A DNA stretch of 64,000 nt from Ophiodon elongatus (GCA_016806645.1 JACSYO010001674.1:4885501-4949500); one strand, 5' to 3'; positions 1-12,646 are shown, counted from the first letter of the stretch. Numbers and translations are program-made. The notes: generated by a model from the letters alone, not told the origin.

Positions 1-950
1 GTTTTTAAAAAAAGAAGGAAGTTTTTTTTTTAAGTTTTTCCTCTGGAAACTGAAGTAGGAGCAGTGTGGTCGTGACGCTCGTGACGGTTTCGCACAGAGT
101 TTGCCAACTGCAACTTTCAGCAAAATATACTGTACTCTCTCCTCTTACATCTGTGAAGCAAAGTGAAAACCACTCAGTCCTGCCCCTCACCGTGTGCCAA
201 TTTCTTTGAAGGACGGAGGAAAACCGTTAAGTCTCAGTGTTACTGTTACACGGTGGTGTGCGTAAACACGGGCCGTGCCAGGCCGTGCCCACTTGGGCTG
301 CTTGTTTGAACGCCGCCCAGCTACGGCACGGTCAGAGCGAGAGGTCGGCCTCCTGTTGTGGACGGACAGAAAATGGCTCCCTTTTTCTTTTTTTTTTAAA
401 TGGGTGCAGCACAAAGTGCCAGAGCGCCCTCTGCTGCCGTGGTGGTCAGATGTAGCTCGCTGGGTTGATATTTTCAGGTGCAGAGAGTCCGTGAATGCTG
501 CAGCAGGCAGAGCTCCAGTGTTCTGGACACGTCAGCAGGATGCTGACGGACAAACGCTGGCTGCTGCTCAGAACAAGCCCGTCTTTCCCTCTGTTGGACA
601 AACCTTCGGACCCCCCCTACCCCAAACATGACCCTGTGTTCCCCTCTGTTGCTCCCTCCCTGCCCCCCCTTAACACCCCCCTCCCACTACCACTCTGGCT
701 GTTGGCAAGTACAGGCAGGGGATCTCCACGTGTTCCCCGGTCCTCTAAAGCCCACATTGTAAACCAGTGCCGGTTCAGACCACTGTGACTGATGTGGGAG
801 ATCCTGTATTTCTGTATAAATGTATATTGACTGTAACCCTGTGAATGATGTAACAATTTCATTATTTGTAATATTGTCATTGGTTTATTTTCTAAAAATG
901 GAAAGCCCAACTTGACTCTCCTCAATAAAAAATAAGATCTGTTATAAAAA
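1..950 (+). other. Probable 3' UTR end of an unidentified upstream gene
   Basis: The segment is unlike the AT-rich desert after it. Its first ~790 bases are mixed or C-rich, with a stretch at 600-700 dominated by C and T. An AT-rich stretch then runs to AATAAA at 924-929 with T/G-rich sequence about 25-50 bases beyond. No frame gives a recognisable protein, so any coding part would lie left of the window. In mammals LRRC38 neighbours PDPN and PRDM2, but nothing here lets me name the gene. Confidence 0.35.
924..929 (+). terminator. Candidate poly(A) signal of the upstream gene
   Basis: AATAAA in ctcAATAAAaaataag, followed by gatgagtagtcagtttatttgttgt. Confidence 0.35.
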
Positions 951-3900
951 CAGTGATGAGTAGTCAGTTTATTTGTTGTTAATTTAAAACTATAAAAAAA
1001 TCTGTTTGTTTGTTTTTACTTTATTTTTTGATGATAGTGTAGCCACCGCTTATGTTGAGCACTATTCAAATAACTGGTGACTCGTGTTTATTCCTAAATA
1101 TTTATTTTTAGGAATTAAAACATAGTTGGACCTAACTGTCTTTTTAATATCAAGCAAAGGGGACTATTAATAAATGCTGTTAATAACATATTTTGTCATT
1201 TCATTTTAAATTTCCTGATGATAATGTTGATGGAAATGTAAGTATATTTAACATTATGTTTAGTAATAGCCAATATGCAAAAACTGCATTTCTTTTCTTT
1301 TTTTTTTTATTGTGTTAAATGTTGACTGCTTTACTATTTTAATATAAAATTATTTAGAATATTATAATGTTTGCGAAAACTGCCATTTGCGAAAACTGCC
1401 ACAATAAATGTGCATTTATTACGAAACAGAATGATAAACATTACTGAACTCTGGTTTGTTGATCTGTGAACTAGAAATCACACGTATTGAACTCTTTGCC
1501 AGAGAAACGGCTAATGTCAGAGGGCTATACTGCATCCAAGCTAGCTGGTTAGCTTAAGTTAAAGTTTAAACTAAATTAGCCCAACTTGTTGTGTTTGCCT
1601 CGTTACTATCTGTAAATGTACATTTTGATGGACCGGCATCTTCATAAAAACGAATTCTAGATAATAACTAAATGTTAATGTTACTGAATCAAATCAAGAC
1701 GGAGAGAAAAACAAACAGCTAAGCTCCTTCTAAAGCTAACAGGCCACTGACAGAATTCATGCATTTTGGTGTTGTTAAAGCTTTATTTTACATATTTAAA
1801 TATATTAAATTGTGAATAAATGGATCTTATTGATATAGTGATCTTATTTTTGAATAGAGAGGCAGACACAATGCAAAAGAGATTTAATTCCAATGAACTA
1901 CATGCTGTAAATAATAAAAATATAATAAAAAAGAATAGTTGAAAGAGACAAGAAAGCTGACAGAACAGATTTTGTTTCTTGATACATTTTACTTTTTATT
2001 TTCTGAGCATTATAAGGAGGAGGGCAGTCAGTATCTTTTTTTTAAAGATATTTTTGTTGTAAAATAATCAGCCTTTGAAGGCCTAAAATGAAGGCTACTT
2101 TAGTTTTACGACCTGGAAACTTTAAACCCATTTTTCTCCATTTCACTACTTCAGGAGTCATTTCTCTCTCGCAGAGTAGTATTACCTATGCTTGTTGAGA
2201 TTCCTATCATTTCAAAATACCCTACTTCCAGTCTAGTCTAAAGAGATTTTGGGTTTACAAAAAACAAAAAGATTAGGACATGTTTCCAAGTTCTTAACAA
2301 TCAGCGCATTTGTTTCCAGCTCACATCAAACTTAAGAGTTCCAAAACTGACTCAAGAAACAATCCAACTTCTCTGAAGGTAAACAACATCTGAAAAATAA
2401 TGAAAGATGCTGCAGCTCTCTGATCTTTGCACCAAAAACAAACAGAGTTTTGACTCACATTCTGGTGCCACAAGTACTTAAGCTAAAAGTAGGCTAGCGT
2501 TAAATAATTTCTCGATTAGATTTAATTGGATGAATTGGTGGACTTACCAAAAAGCATCGTAGATAATGTTTTAGATCAGACTGAGCCTTTGAGCGAGCGT
2601 CACTTCTCTCAGTGTATCCCCGCTGCCAGACCACTGCACATTGTTCTGCGGTTTAATGTCAGAAGTGATTTTACCAACAGTGCTGCCTTCTCAACGTGGC
2701 TCAGTTTCTTGAGTAGAGGTCAGACTCCCCTCACCTTGCTCGGAGATTTTGAAACCTCATTAGCGGCTAACGCGTGAAAGGCTGGAGACCTCGGCCTGAC
2801 CCGGCGGAGAATGGCGCGTGTTAAAAGGTTTAGCCCGTGAAGCGGGAGGGGAAGGGGTTCAGGAGTTCAGTGGAGGGGGTGGACCCCCGCTGGCGCGCCA
2901 AACCCTTTCTTACTTTCAGTACCGACCACCCGTAAGTCCATCCATTCCACCTTCTTACACCTTGATAACTCGAGGGGGGGCGGGGGTGGGGGAGCATGGG
3001 AACCAACATGGAGAGGCTTGTCATCTGAGCTCTGAGGGTCATAATGTACAATTGTTGGAGGAATAATGGGTGTGTTTGTGTGTGTTTGGGGGTTGGGGGG
3101 GTATTACAGAGTGTCATGTGACTGATTAAATGTCAAACAGTGGCAATATTTTCAGGAAAGGCCCAGGACTTCATGTATGATGAACGGCGGGTTCGAGTTG
3201 CAGGCAGGGAGACAAAGACTGTGTTGTCGTGGTTAGAATGGTGGCGGATTAGAGGGAGGGTTAGAGGTGCCTGCAGTCATCTCCGCTGCACACGGCCCAT
3301 GATTCATAGCTACGGCCCTGTGTCCATCTCATTCGGCCCTCCTCTGAGCCTGAAGAGTGGAAACAGATATGCTATAGAGTTTTGATCAAACTCTTTGGTA
3401 TGAAGATAAATCAGTGATTGGAGCGTCCTGGCAGCCGATTCAACCATGAGCCACTTTTTCTTTATTTCTTGTGATACATTTAAGGATGAAAGAGCTTTAG
3501 AAGCTGATGCGGATACTCATTCGGCCAACTAATGAAAAATACTCATATGCGTCAGTGTCAGAACTGATGTCATTGCTAAGTTCTTACCACACAATAAACA
3601 GTGGCTGGCTTTGTTTACGATTGAATAAAAGTAACGTTGTTTCCCTTCAAGAATGTCTTCTGCATGCAATTTGTGTTTTGCCACCTAGAAAATACTTTGA
3701 AAAGTTATTGATGTAAAACAAATTATATTTAAAAGTGTATTAGTATTGTCATTTTACAGTGGGCAGTTCTAGCTGACAGTCATACATGATTAAAGTCATC
3801 AATTAGCAAAATGTCTTTTGTATTTATGAGATAAAGAATTTCCACCCATCACCTAAGAAAAATGTTGTAATGCTTGAAAGCAAAATGGACAGAAAATCCC

Positions 3901-5785
3901 CAAAATATAGTGTTACTAAGGCATTTCCAAATAGTCACTCTCAACGTACCGTTTGATGTGAAATAGCAGTAATTGGTGGTAAACCAACTACTCCGTTTAC
4001 CGTCAGTCGTACCTCTTCTGAAAAGCGGCTGCAGAGCATCTGGACCAAAACAACTCAAAAATGAGTAATCCAATAATAAAGAGTTATGGGTTTCTCACTC
4101 AAATAAACCACCCAGTCAGCAGTTGGAAATGTTAATTAGTTGTAAGTATGGATTAAATATTTTTTGTCCAGATGGTCTGCAGCCATTTTCCAGATGATAA
4201 ATGGTCTGTTGGATGGGTCCCTCTTATGAATTTAAAAGCAGCCTTAAAAACAAACAAGATAAGTTAAGCTAGAGGAGGATAAACACATCATTCGTTTATT
4301 TCTGGCAACCCAAACAGATGTGCATACAAAGGTCTTATTACACATTTATGAACCTTTAATAAATGCAAAATCAAAATGACTAAAACAACTTAAAAGATAT
4401 TACGAATGTGTCTGAACGTATATAGACATTAATCAAACAATGAGTAAACAACAAACAGGCCTTGTTAGAAAACAGCATACATACTCTATATGTTTAGCCC
4501 GTTAGCCATCAGGCTGGTGGCTGCTGTTCTGTCTCAAAGTGTTACTGCAAATGTCCTCGTTCACCGCTCTGTCTGGGTCACTGCAAATTTTTCAAAATGG
4601 TGGCTGCGAGATGAGAAACTGTATGTGGCCCGCGAGGACATTAAGGCCAACGTGAGCAACGTGGGCTCACGCGGTGTGGAAAGACCTCCAAATGGGTCAG
4701 AACTGTCACAAGCCATTCCCATCATGTCCCGCTCCCGAAACATGATGGAAAATGGAATTAGAATGAAATAAGACATAGTGATTCCTCCGGGCACTGGAGG
4801 AATGGATCTGCTTACCGTGCGGCTGCCCTTAATTGGCAAGAAGCTCAAAAGTTCGACCCCAGGAGCCAGATTTTAGGAGAGTTACGAGACAGTGGCTAAT
4901 GCAGCACAGACTGCTAAAAGACCTTTTGCCTGGATTAATGCGTCCGACAAAATCTGGACATCTGGGCTTGGGGTACGGAGAATTACATCCAAGTCTAACT
5001 GGTCTCTGACTGCGCTTAATACAGCCCAGCAGCAACAGTAAATAAGACTGAGAGGTTAATGTGGGGCTTGCAGGGGCCTCGGTTGTAAATAATAACCATG
5101 TTTGATCCACACTGTTCTGGGGCTTGGCAGTGAAATCAAAGACACTTTTAAAACAAGACCCATCACTCAAGGACAGACTACAGCTTCGTTAGCGGTGTTA
5201 ATGACAATTCATTGCCAAGTTCCTTCCTCAAAAACTTGTGTTTATAAGCAGAGATAATTGCAAAGCAACTGATTTTAAATCAGTCATTCGCGTGAATATT
5301 CATGCGTAGAAAGACACTCCCCGTCATATTTACGGTTTACACATAACCAGTCTGTAAAACGAGGGACATTTGTACGACACATGTGTACACAATAACCACC
5401 GTATCGCCGTCACGCTAAGAGCACGACCATCAAAGTGCGGATTAAACATTTACACCGTGATACAAAGAGACATGTGAACTCTCTGTGACTGCGAGTTCCC
5501 GAACCTCTGCTCTTCTTAATTCCCTTCCACTTGAGTTACACAACCCACATATGCCACATCGTGTCGGGCAGAACCAAAGGGGATCTCTTTCTCTCTCGCA
5601 GCGAAGCGCTCACTGGGTTTTTGGGCAGAGCTCCATCTCTGCCTCCAGCAGCAGGGGGGCGCAAACGCATGGAGGCAAGACTCAGCGAGAGGCGGTGAGA
5701 TGGATAGGGAGGCATGTGTCTCATCTACGCTGTGGAAGAAGTCATCTTTCACTCACTGGAAGCAAAAGCAATAACACACTTTAGG
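951..5785. other. Gene-free AT-rich stretch
   Basis: No coding, RNA or transposon signature I can support. A 16-bp unit (tttgcgaaaactgcca) is repeated in tandem at about 1369-1401, and a GC-richer patch lies at about 2760-3010. The short open frames look like chance frames. Confidence 0.5.
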
Positions 5786-6128
5786 AATGTACGTAAAGTA
5801 CCAAAAGTACTCATCATGCAGAATGTCCCATTTCAGAATAATATACAACATTGGGTTATAATTATTGGTGCATTAATGTGTTCATCACTTTAGTATTGCA
5901 GCTGGTAAATGTGGGGCTGATTTAAACTACTGCCCTGCCGGGTGGCTCTCACATGACAATGCATAATCTTTTGGGGGGATTATATTTTGTCTGTATTAAT
6001 AATCTCACTCTGTAAAGTAACTTGTAACTAAAACTCTCAAAACATATTTAGTGGAGTAAAAAAAGTGTTATATTTGTCTTCGAAATGAAGTGGAGTAGAA
6101 GTATATTGAAACTGAAAATAATCAAATA
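5786..6128 (+). repeat. Teleost dispersed repeat, AAGTAAAAGTAC family, fragment 1
   Basis: It begins near gtaccaaaagtactcatcat and ends near tggagtagaagtatattg. The order of short motifs (catgcagaatg, ggtgcattaatg, ctgtaaagtaact, tagtggagtaaaaa) matches a repeat I recognise as very common in spiny-rayed fish. I know the family by its sequence, not by a firm class; a non-autonomous DNA element is possible. Confidence 0.6.
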
Positions 6129-6440
6129 CATTTTGACATTAGCCTTGTGTATTATTTATTATATCATATGACATTTTTTGGGTATTATCTGAAAAAAAAA
6201 ACATAATCTGCACGACAGTATTCAAACACTGTGTCAATAAGTTAGTCTTGAAGACAATGTTTGATTTTGTGCAGTCAGAACGAAAATCTGCAACTCAGAG
6301 GCTTTTAGAAGAATAGATCTTGATCGCCGTCTAGTGGCAAAGACGCAGCATTACGGATGTCTCTTATCTTTTCCTTTAACTATACATTTTCAAATCAAGT
6401 CAACTTTATTTAAAATTCACAAAGAGCTTTACCATCTGTA

Positions 6441-6765
6441 CATGTTACTCAAGTAAAAGTACAGAAGTATTATATCGCAAAATGTACTTCAAAAGTAAAA
6501 GTTCTTTATGCTGACTGGCTCCTTTCAGTGTGTTGTATAATTCGTTTTTGCGAATATTCATGTAGGAGCACTTTCATGTTTGTCAATGTGGAGCCAATTT
6601 GAGATACTTTTTTATATTACAGGGTGTACTAAAAGTACATAATTTGTAAACACATGTTTTAAAGTAAATACTATACTATACTATACTACTCAAATACAGT
6701 TAGTTGTGTAAAAAGTAGAATATTTCCCTCTGAAAATGAGATTAGAAGCAGAAAATAGAAATATT
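6441..6765 (+). repeat. Teleost dispersed repeat, AAGTAAAAGTAC family, fragment 2
   Basis: It starts atgttactcaagtaaaagta, contains gctcctttcagtgtgttgta and ends with aaaaagtagaatatttccct, the same motif order as the copy at 5786 but independently decayed. A short pentanucleotide run (ctata) lies inside at 6669-6690. The two fragments lie about 310 bp apart in the same orientation. Confidence 0.55.
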
Positions 6766-6913
6766 TCACTAGTTTACAAGTATGTTAAAATTGTATTTAA
6801 TCCCATTCAGAAAAAGAATCACTCCCATGGAGTAGATGATAACAGTATTACAATTACAATATGGAGAAACAAAAGGGGACAATAATAAGGTGGATAGATT
6901 ATAGATCAACAAT

Positions 6914-6998
6914 ATGGAGTGAATGAGGAAGCCTATGCAATCTGGCAATGATGGCTCTTCATTGCCAGATTGCATAGGCTTTCTCATTCAGCTCCATG
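6914..6998. repeat. Near-perfect hairpin, 31-bp arms with 7-nt loop
   Basis: Arms at 6921-6951 and 6959-6989 are reverse complements with a single mismatch, which would be a G-U wobble in plus-strand RNA. The loop is tggctct. The stem continues outward to 6914/6998 with one bulged base (atggagt against agctccat). The arms carry no known transposon end that I recognise. It could be a young palindrome, a fold-back remnant or a small-RNA precursor. Confidence 0.85.
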
Positions 6999-7029
6999 TC
7001 TAATAAGATTTATTCATATTCTATATGTA

Positions 7030-8323
7030 CAGTTGTGCTCATAAGTTTACATACCCTGCCAGAATTTGTAAGATGAGTACCATTCTTTAAAGAAAACAAA
7101 GAGGCAAAACCCATTTCTTTTATTTTCAATGGGATTCAAATGTACCTATGAAAAGGCATCACAGAATAGCACAATCATTAAAGAAAATCAATAGCAATAA
7201 AGGGAATAAAGAAATGGTCCCCCGTTCAAAAGTTTCCATACCCTTAGATCTCAATACTGTGAATTATCCCCTTTAGCATCAATGGTGGCTCGCAGTCTTT
7301 TGTGATAGTTGTAGATGAGGCCCTTTATTTTCTCAGGTGGTAAAGCTGCCCAATCCAGGTCCCAGTAATTCTTGGGTCATCTCCCCAAAGCGGCTCAATG
7401 ACGCTGAGGTCAGGAGACCATGATGGCCAACTCGGCCTCGTGCTTTGGATCATGGTCACGTTGGAAAGCCCAAGTGTGTCCCATGCGCAGCATCCCAGCC
7501 GACGAAAGCAAACTGTCCCCCGATTTGTTTTCCGATAACGTGCTGCATTCATCTCGCCTTCTACTTTGACTGAGCTCCCTGTGCCGCTGCAGCTCATAAA
7601 GTTCAATTTTGGTCTCATCTCTCCAACTGATTTGTTCCAGAGGCTCGAGGCTTGTCTAGGTGCTTGTAAGCAGGGCTGTTTGGTGGTGTTGGCGCAGTAA
7701 GACGCCTCTGTTGCAGCTGATGTTGCTTTTGGGTTTTTCCTTTACGTCCCGACCAATTTTCCTGGCAGTTGCGGCTGAAATCTTTGTTAGTCTACCTGAC
7801 CGTGGCTTGGCATCAACAGAACCGCAGATTTTAAAATCTTTGAATATCTTTTTACATCCTTTTCCCTGATTTATAAAGTTCAACTTTCTTTTCTGGCAGG
7901 TCCTTTGACATTCATGTTGTTTTCCCCCGAGGCTCAGTATCCAGCAGCCCTGGATGAAATGTGCAGGCGTCTCTCAAGAGCTTAGAAACGCTTTCATTTT
8001 TTTATACGCGGACACCAATTACAATCAAGCAAGTCACAGGTGTGGAAACCTCACCAGCCATTATAACCATGTGTGTGTGTTATCAAGCCAAACATTCAAG
8101 GGTATCTAAACCTTTCATCGGGGCCATTTTGGGTGATTTCAGTTATCATTATGATTTTAAAAAGGGCACACACAATTATGTGATAATAAATGGCTTCATG
8201 TGATTAATAGTAATCACATCCCTGAATAAAAGCAAAGTCTTCTGCATAATCAGTCCTATTTTCCCCAAAATTGCCAAGATTTCACAAATTCTGTCGCGGT
8301 ACATAAACCTATGAGCACATCTG
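7030..8323 (-). mobile_element. Tc1/mariner-type DNA transposon, internally deleted
   Basis: The element is flanked by TA at 7028-7029 and 8324-8325. The outer ends are inverted repeats (cagttgtgctcataagttta at 7030; the complement of ataaacctatgagcacatctg at the right). A second, inner pair at about 7212-7246 and 8096-8130 shares aatggtccccc / aatggcccc and a tacccttag-like core, giving the IR/DR layout of fish Tc1 elements. The interior encodes a decayed transposase on the minus strand. At 1,294 bp it is shorter than the ~1.6 kb usual for intact fish copies. Confidence 0.92.
7325..7883 (-). pseudogene. Decayed Tc1 transposase
   Basis: Two disjoint minus-strand frames carry the remains. 7656-7883 holds the N-terminal DNA-binding part (GKGCKKIFKDFKI, then KPRSGRLTKIS). 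7325-7618 holds part of the catalytic half, including GEMNAARYRKT and the conserved block WSPDLSVIEPLWGD near the C-terminus. The sequence between and around them is missing or shifted, so much of the DDE core is gone and no functional protein can be made. The order of motifs runs right to left, matching the minus strand. Confidence 0.88.
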
Positions 8324-8325
8324 TA

Positions 8326-8990
8326 TATTTATTCTAATCTATATGGTTGAACAAGTAGAAGTAGAAGTATATTGTTCTCCTCTGCATGCTGAAGGTACTG
8401 CAGTCTTCCCTCTCCATGTGTCACAGAGACCTGAGAGTCGACAGGTTTTTCATTCCGTCCAATCACAGCAACGTCAGATTTCAGTGATTACTCGTCCCGC
8501 CGTGTGCGAGTGAAATCAGCTGCTGTAATGAAGAGCTGCCGCCTCCCGCGCCTCCACGGTTGATGGGAGAGGTGGTTAGAGGAAAGACGAAATGTAATCC
8601 ACAAAAAAAAAAAAGAAAAGAAAAGCTCTGGCACAGGTTTCATCTAATGGATTTCGTACTGACAAAAAGAGTATGATGGATTTTGTGATTTCATTTCAGC
8701 GATCAGTTTTCGAAAAGCGATGCACCTACATCCTTGTTTAGAGCCCTTAAGCCCGAAGAAAATGCCAATCCAGTCTGTCAACATGACACGATCGCACCAA
8801 TCTGATCTCCTCTGCCAGGGTCTTTAAGGTTGGAGTTCGAAGAAGCAGCGTCAAAAATAAATCTAATATCATATTTCTGAAGTTCATTTCACGTGGCAAT
8901 ACAAGAAATATGTTGCTGTAAGTATAAAAAAAAAAAAGAAAAAAGAAAAACATGGTGTGAGTTTGAGGATGCTAAAGCAGTGGTTAAATT
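8326..8990. other. Spacer between Tc1 element and MITE-like repeat
   Basis: Unique-looking sequence with short A-rich runs at about 8602 and 8927. No gene or element seen. Confidence 0.5.
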
Positions 8991-9345
8991 TAAAAGGCGC
9001 AGTGTGAAGGATTTAGTGGCATCTAGTGGTGAGGTTGCAGATTGTATCCTACTGAGCTCCTCTCCGCTCACTACTCCCTTTCCATGTGAGGCCTCTCTGG
9101 GATGTAAAGTGAAATGCTCTTTCTAGAGCCAGCGTTTGGTTTGTCCATTCTGGGCTTCTGTTGAAACATGGCTGACTCGGTGAAGAGGACCCGCTCACGA
9201 TGTAGACAGGAAAGGCTCTTTCTAGGGTAACAAAAACACAATATGCTTAGTTTCATGTAATTATAAGCTAATGAAAATAGAGTTATGGATATTATATTCA
9301 ATTTCTGCTCATAAATCCCCGTAAATTCTACATAATGATCCTTTA
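8991..9345. repeat. MITE-like teleost repeat (~355 bp)
   Basis: The ends are imperfect inverted repeats: taaaaggcgcagtgtgaagg on the left and, on the complement of the right end, taaaggatcattatgtagaa. Internal motifs (ttagtggcatctagtggtga, gtttggtttgtccattctgg, gaagaggacccgctc) are those of a repeat I recognise as widespread in percomorph introns and UTRs. There is no coding capacity, so it would have moved by borrowed transposase. Class assignment is uncertain. Confidence 0.75.
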
Positions 9346-10941
9346 ACTCATTAATTCAATATATAAATCAAAAATGTTCTAGGATACAACTCCTGACGCA
9401 ATTAAGAAATTACATCTTCACACCACACAGTGCTCATAAACCACAATATTCACATTAATACAAATGATAGCAGAAAGTGAAAAACCAAACTGAAATGCTG
9501 ATCCAAAAACAAATAAAAAGAACGTTGACAGTTTGAGTCAAGTGACCCGCACACAGTCTTTTAAAAGTGTTACCACAACAAAACTGGTCTTTATTAAAAA
9601 ATCAATTATTAAAAATGCTTTTCTCCCCTTTTCTGACAACCACAAAATGAAACACATTGCATGCTGGAAATAAGTTTACACAGTTCCCTGCAAAGAGGAA
9701 TACCAAAAACTTCGGTATTTCTTCCCTTGATTCACATAAACACTGTGTTTGGCAGCCATCTTCCATTCAGGCCTTTCTGGGATCCCCAATGCAGACCATC
9801 GTGTTGAAGGAAATCCAGCAGGGTGGGTGATTTAAACAGTGTCTTCATGGCTTTTCTCTTAACTCCTTCTCTCTGCTGCTTTCCTGGAAATACAGAAAAG
9901 AGTTGGAAATGGACTTGGTTATTTTTCAGTCACCTGACACTAATCAGATTTGTAAAAAAAAAAAAGAAAAAGATCTGTCCTTCCATTGCATTTTTCTTTT
10001 ACACCTGGATACTACTGCATTTGCCCTGACAAAAGTATGTACTATTGCATGTAGTATGCATTCAATTGGGACATGCTACGTCATAACGTTGCACCTTGAA
10101 CTTTGACCTTCTGGTCAAAAGAAAAGCATGCCGTTGCCTAAAAGCATGCAACCCTAACCCCAAAAACTACAGAATAAATATGATGATTTAAAGCTACTTG
10201 AGATTAATTAAAATGGGAAAACTGCATGTTAAAGGGTTATTAAAACTGTCATTAATGAAGGACATTAAGTTGCACAGTCAACATGTTTCGCCACAGGGGG
10301 GCAGTGTTTGACAACTGGTCACACAGTGTCCCAATCCAGAGGACAAATTGCCCTCCAAGGTCTCTGCCTGTCTAGACAACGTGCAATTTTACCCTATTTT
10401 ATGAGAGCAAGCGAAAAGAGAAGGAACATTTCGACCTGAATGCTTTAAGCAGACGACTTCACAGCTTATCCGCCGTTGTCCTGTCTGAGCTGATGAAATT
10501 TGTCAACAAAACAAAATGAAACTGAAATTGGGCTTCAAGGAGAAACAAGAGGCAAACGGGACATCGGTCAAAAGCAGGGGGGATGAATGTCAGCGGTGGA
10601 GATGCACTATCTTCTCCGCCTTCTCTCTCTCCGGTCAGGTGGAGACATTGAAATAACGTTTTGAGATGCAGCGAGGTGTGTCCTCAGGTCTCAGCAGATT
10701 ATTGAGTCCGCCTGTAATCCAGGAAAGGTCGTAGCTCACCTTTAATCTCCTCCCATGTGACATTACGCGAGCCGTTATCACTACACCTCCTCAAATGATT
10801 GATTGGAGGACATTATTAACATGGCAGTCACATCGCCCCATCTGCTCAGGATGGACTCCAGATGAGTGACATCAGGTGATGATGTTCAGGATATTAGCTA
10901 GTGACGGCCTAGAAGGTCTTTACTCTTTTACTGGTACATTC
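9346..10941. other. Gene-free stretch
   Basis: AT-rich with a poly(A) tract at about 9954-9970. Nothing else recognised. Confidence 0.5.
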
Positions 10942-10984
10942 AGTGTGTGTGTCAGTGTGTGTGTGTGTGTCTGTGTGTGTGTGT
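10942..10984. repeat. (GT)n microsatellite, interrupted
   Basis: About 43 bases of GT with CA and CT interruptions. Confidence 0.95.
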
Positions 10985-12002
10985 ACGTATGAATAAAAGC
11001 AAAGACAGTTAGCAAATAAAGACCGACATAGAAGTAAGTCATACTACAACCATGTTAAAACTGGTAAATGCAGCAGATGTGTTGATGCAGCTCGTGATCA
11101 GTAGAGGACGATCGTCATACTAATTTAAAGGTTCTCTTTCAGAGTGTTAATAAAGCACTAAACAACTATTTGCTGTGGGGAGATGTGGAGTAGAGTCCTG
11201 AGAATGAAGTCACTCTTCCTCTCAGTGTTGTAATACAAATTTAGTTTCTATAGCCTTTTAGTGCATGTTGGGTGACCATATTATCCAACCCACAGAAGCG
11301 GGACACTCAAGTGTACCTCACGCTGTGTTTGCTCGCTCGTCACATGCCTGCAGTCTCCTATCAGCATAAACTTCTGGTTTAATTTAAAAACTGCTTTGTT
11401 AGATTCAGGCAACAACAGTACTCGGTCAGGCTTAGCGAACGACAACAGTTTGAGATTGCATACGTGCTGATGATGACTGCCTGCTGCGACAGAAATTGAC
11501 ACTAAGAGAGTGAACCAAAATGCTAAATTAAAAACAAAGAGCCGTAAAGCTCCGAGCAGCTGAGGGGAACTGTGGAGTTACTTGATCATTTTCTGTAGGA
11601 TTGTGACTATGAGTGACCTCTTTCAAATACAAGTCCAGCACGTGCTGCTTTGCTGATGGGAAAAATATTGATTGTAGCCATGTTGACCTTTATTTATACA
11701 GGGTAGGTTACGTGGCAGCATACTGAACACACTCTATTAGAAACAGCTCCCAGTCCGACTTCTTACCATCTCCAAATCCAAATCTGAAAAGTTAAGGTTC
11801 TCTTTACAAAGTATATTGTTATGTGGAGTAATGGCTACCTGAGCAGAGAACGAGTGTTGTTATCCGAGTTTCTCCGTGCTTCCTTTACTGGCCTTGCGTG
11901 CCTTTTAGTGCACGTGAGCGTGCCCCACTAGCTCGCTCACGGTCCGCCGCTCTGCAATGTGCTCATACGGAAGTTACAGCTGGTAACGCCGTCCCTGGCG
12001 AC

Positions 12003-12067
12003 AGCACTGTTAGCTTTGTCAGCACTGTTAGCTTTGTCAGCACTGTTAGCTTTGTCAGCACTGTTAC
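12003..12067 (+). repeat. 18-bp tandem repeat, 3.6 copies
   Basis: The unit agcactgttagctttgtc occurs three times without change (12003-12020, 12021-12038, 12039-12056) and a partial fourth follows. Being a multiple of three, it gives a repeating six-residue pattern (STVSFV) in an 80-codon open frame, which otherwise shows no family signature. Confidence 0.95.
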
Positions 12068-12581
12068 GGTCGTTTGCACCGTTAGCTGTGAGCCAACCGG
12101 CTCAGCTGTTGGCGCGTTGAGAGCCGAGTGGAGGCACTAAATATGCTCCAAATTTCATGTTGAGTATTTGCAAATAATTCCGTTAGCTATGCCTTGTTAA
12201 TGGAAACATGCACCCAATATATTTTTTTCAATCCACTTGACGATATGAAAACCAGGAATATTAACTTTTAAAATGAGTTTCTGAAACGGGCGCTGTACCC
12301 GCCTGGTGCTCCGGGTTCCAAGGCGTTTCCACTCAGGACTGCTTCTTTCATGGAGTAGGAATAAACGGCAAGTGGAGTCCATCCATCACACTCTTGAGAG
12401 CAGAATGACAACTGAGTCGAGAGGGCGAGGAGGATGATAGATTGAATTGCTTTGACTAATACGGGCAGAGGGAGACGTTTCACTGTAGCCGTCCTCTCTG
12501 CCCTCGCCGTCCTGCTGCCTCCAAACCACCGCTTCAATCCATCTCACACTCAGATGTCTCAATGCCCCCTACTCAAACTCA

Positions 12582-12646
12582 AACACACACACACACACAC
12601 ACGCGCGCACACGCACACGCACACGCACACACGCACACACACACAC
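12582..12646. repeat. (AC)n microsatellite with CG interruptions
   Basis: Alternating AC, with GC and CGC variants between 12601 and 12640. Confidence 0.95.

Noticed and set aside
3185..3205. B-box-like gggttcgagttgc
   Set aside because: No A box, no cloverleaf and no terminator at the right spacing for a tRNA gene.
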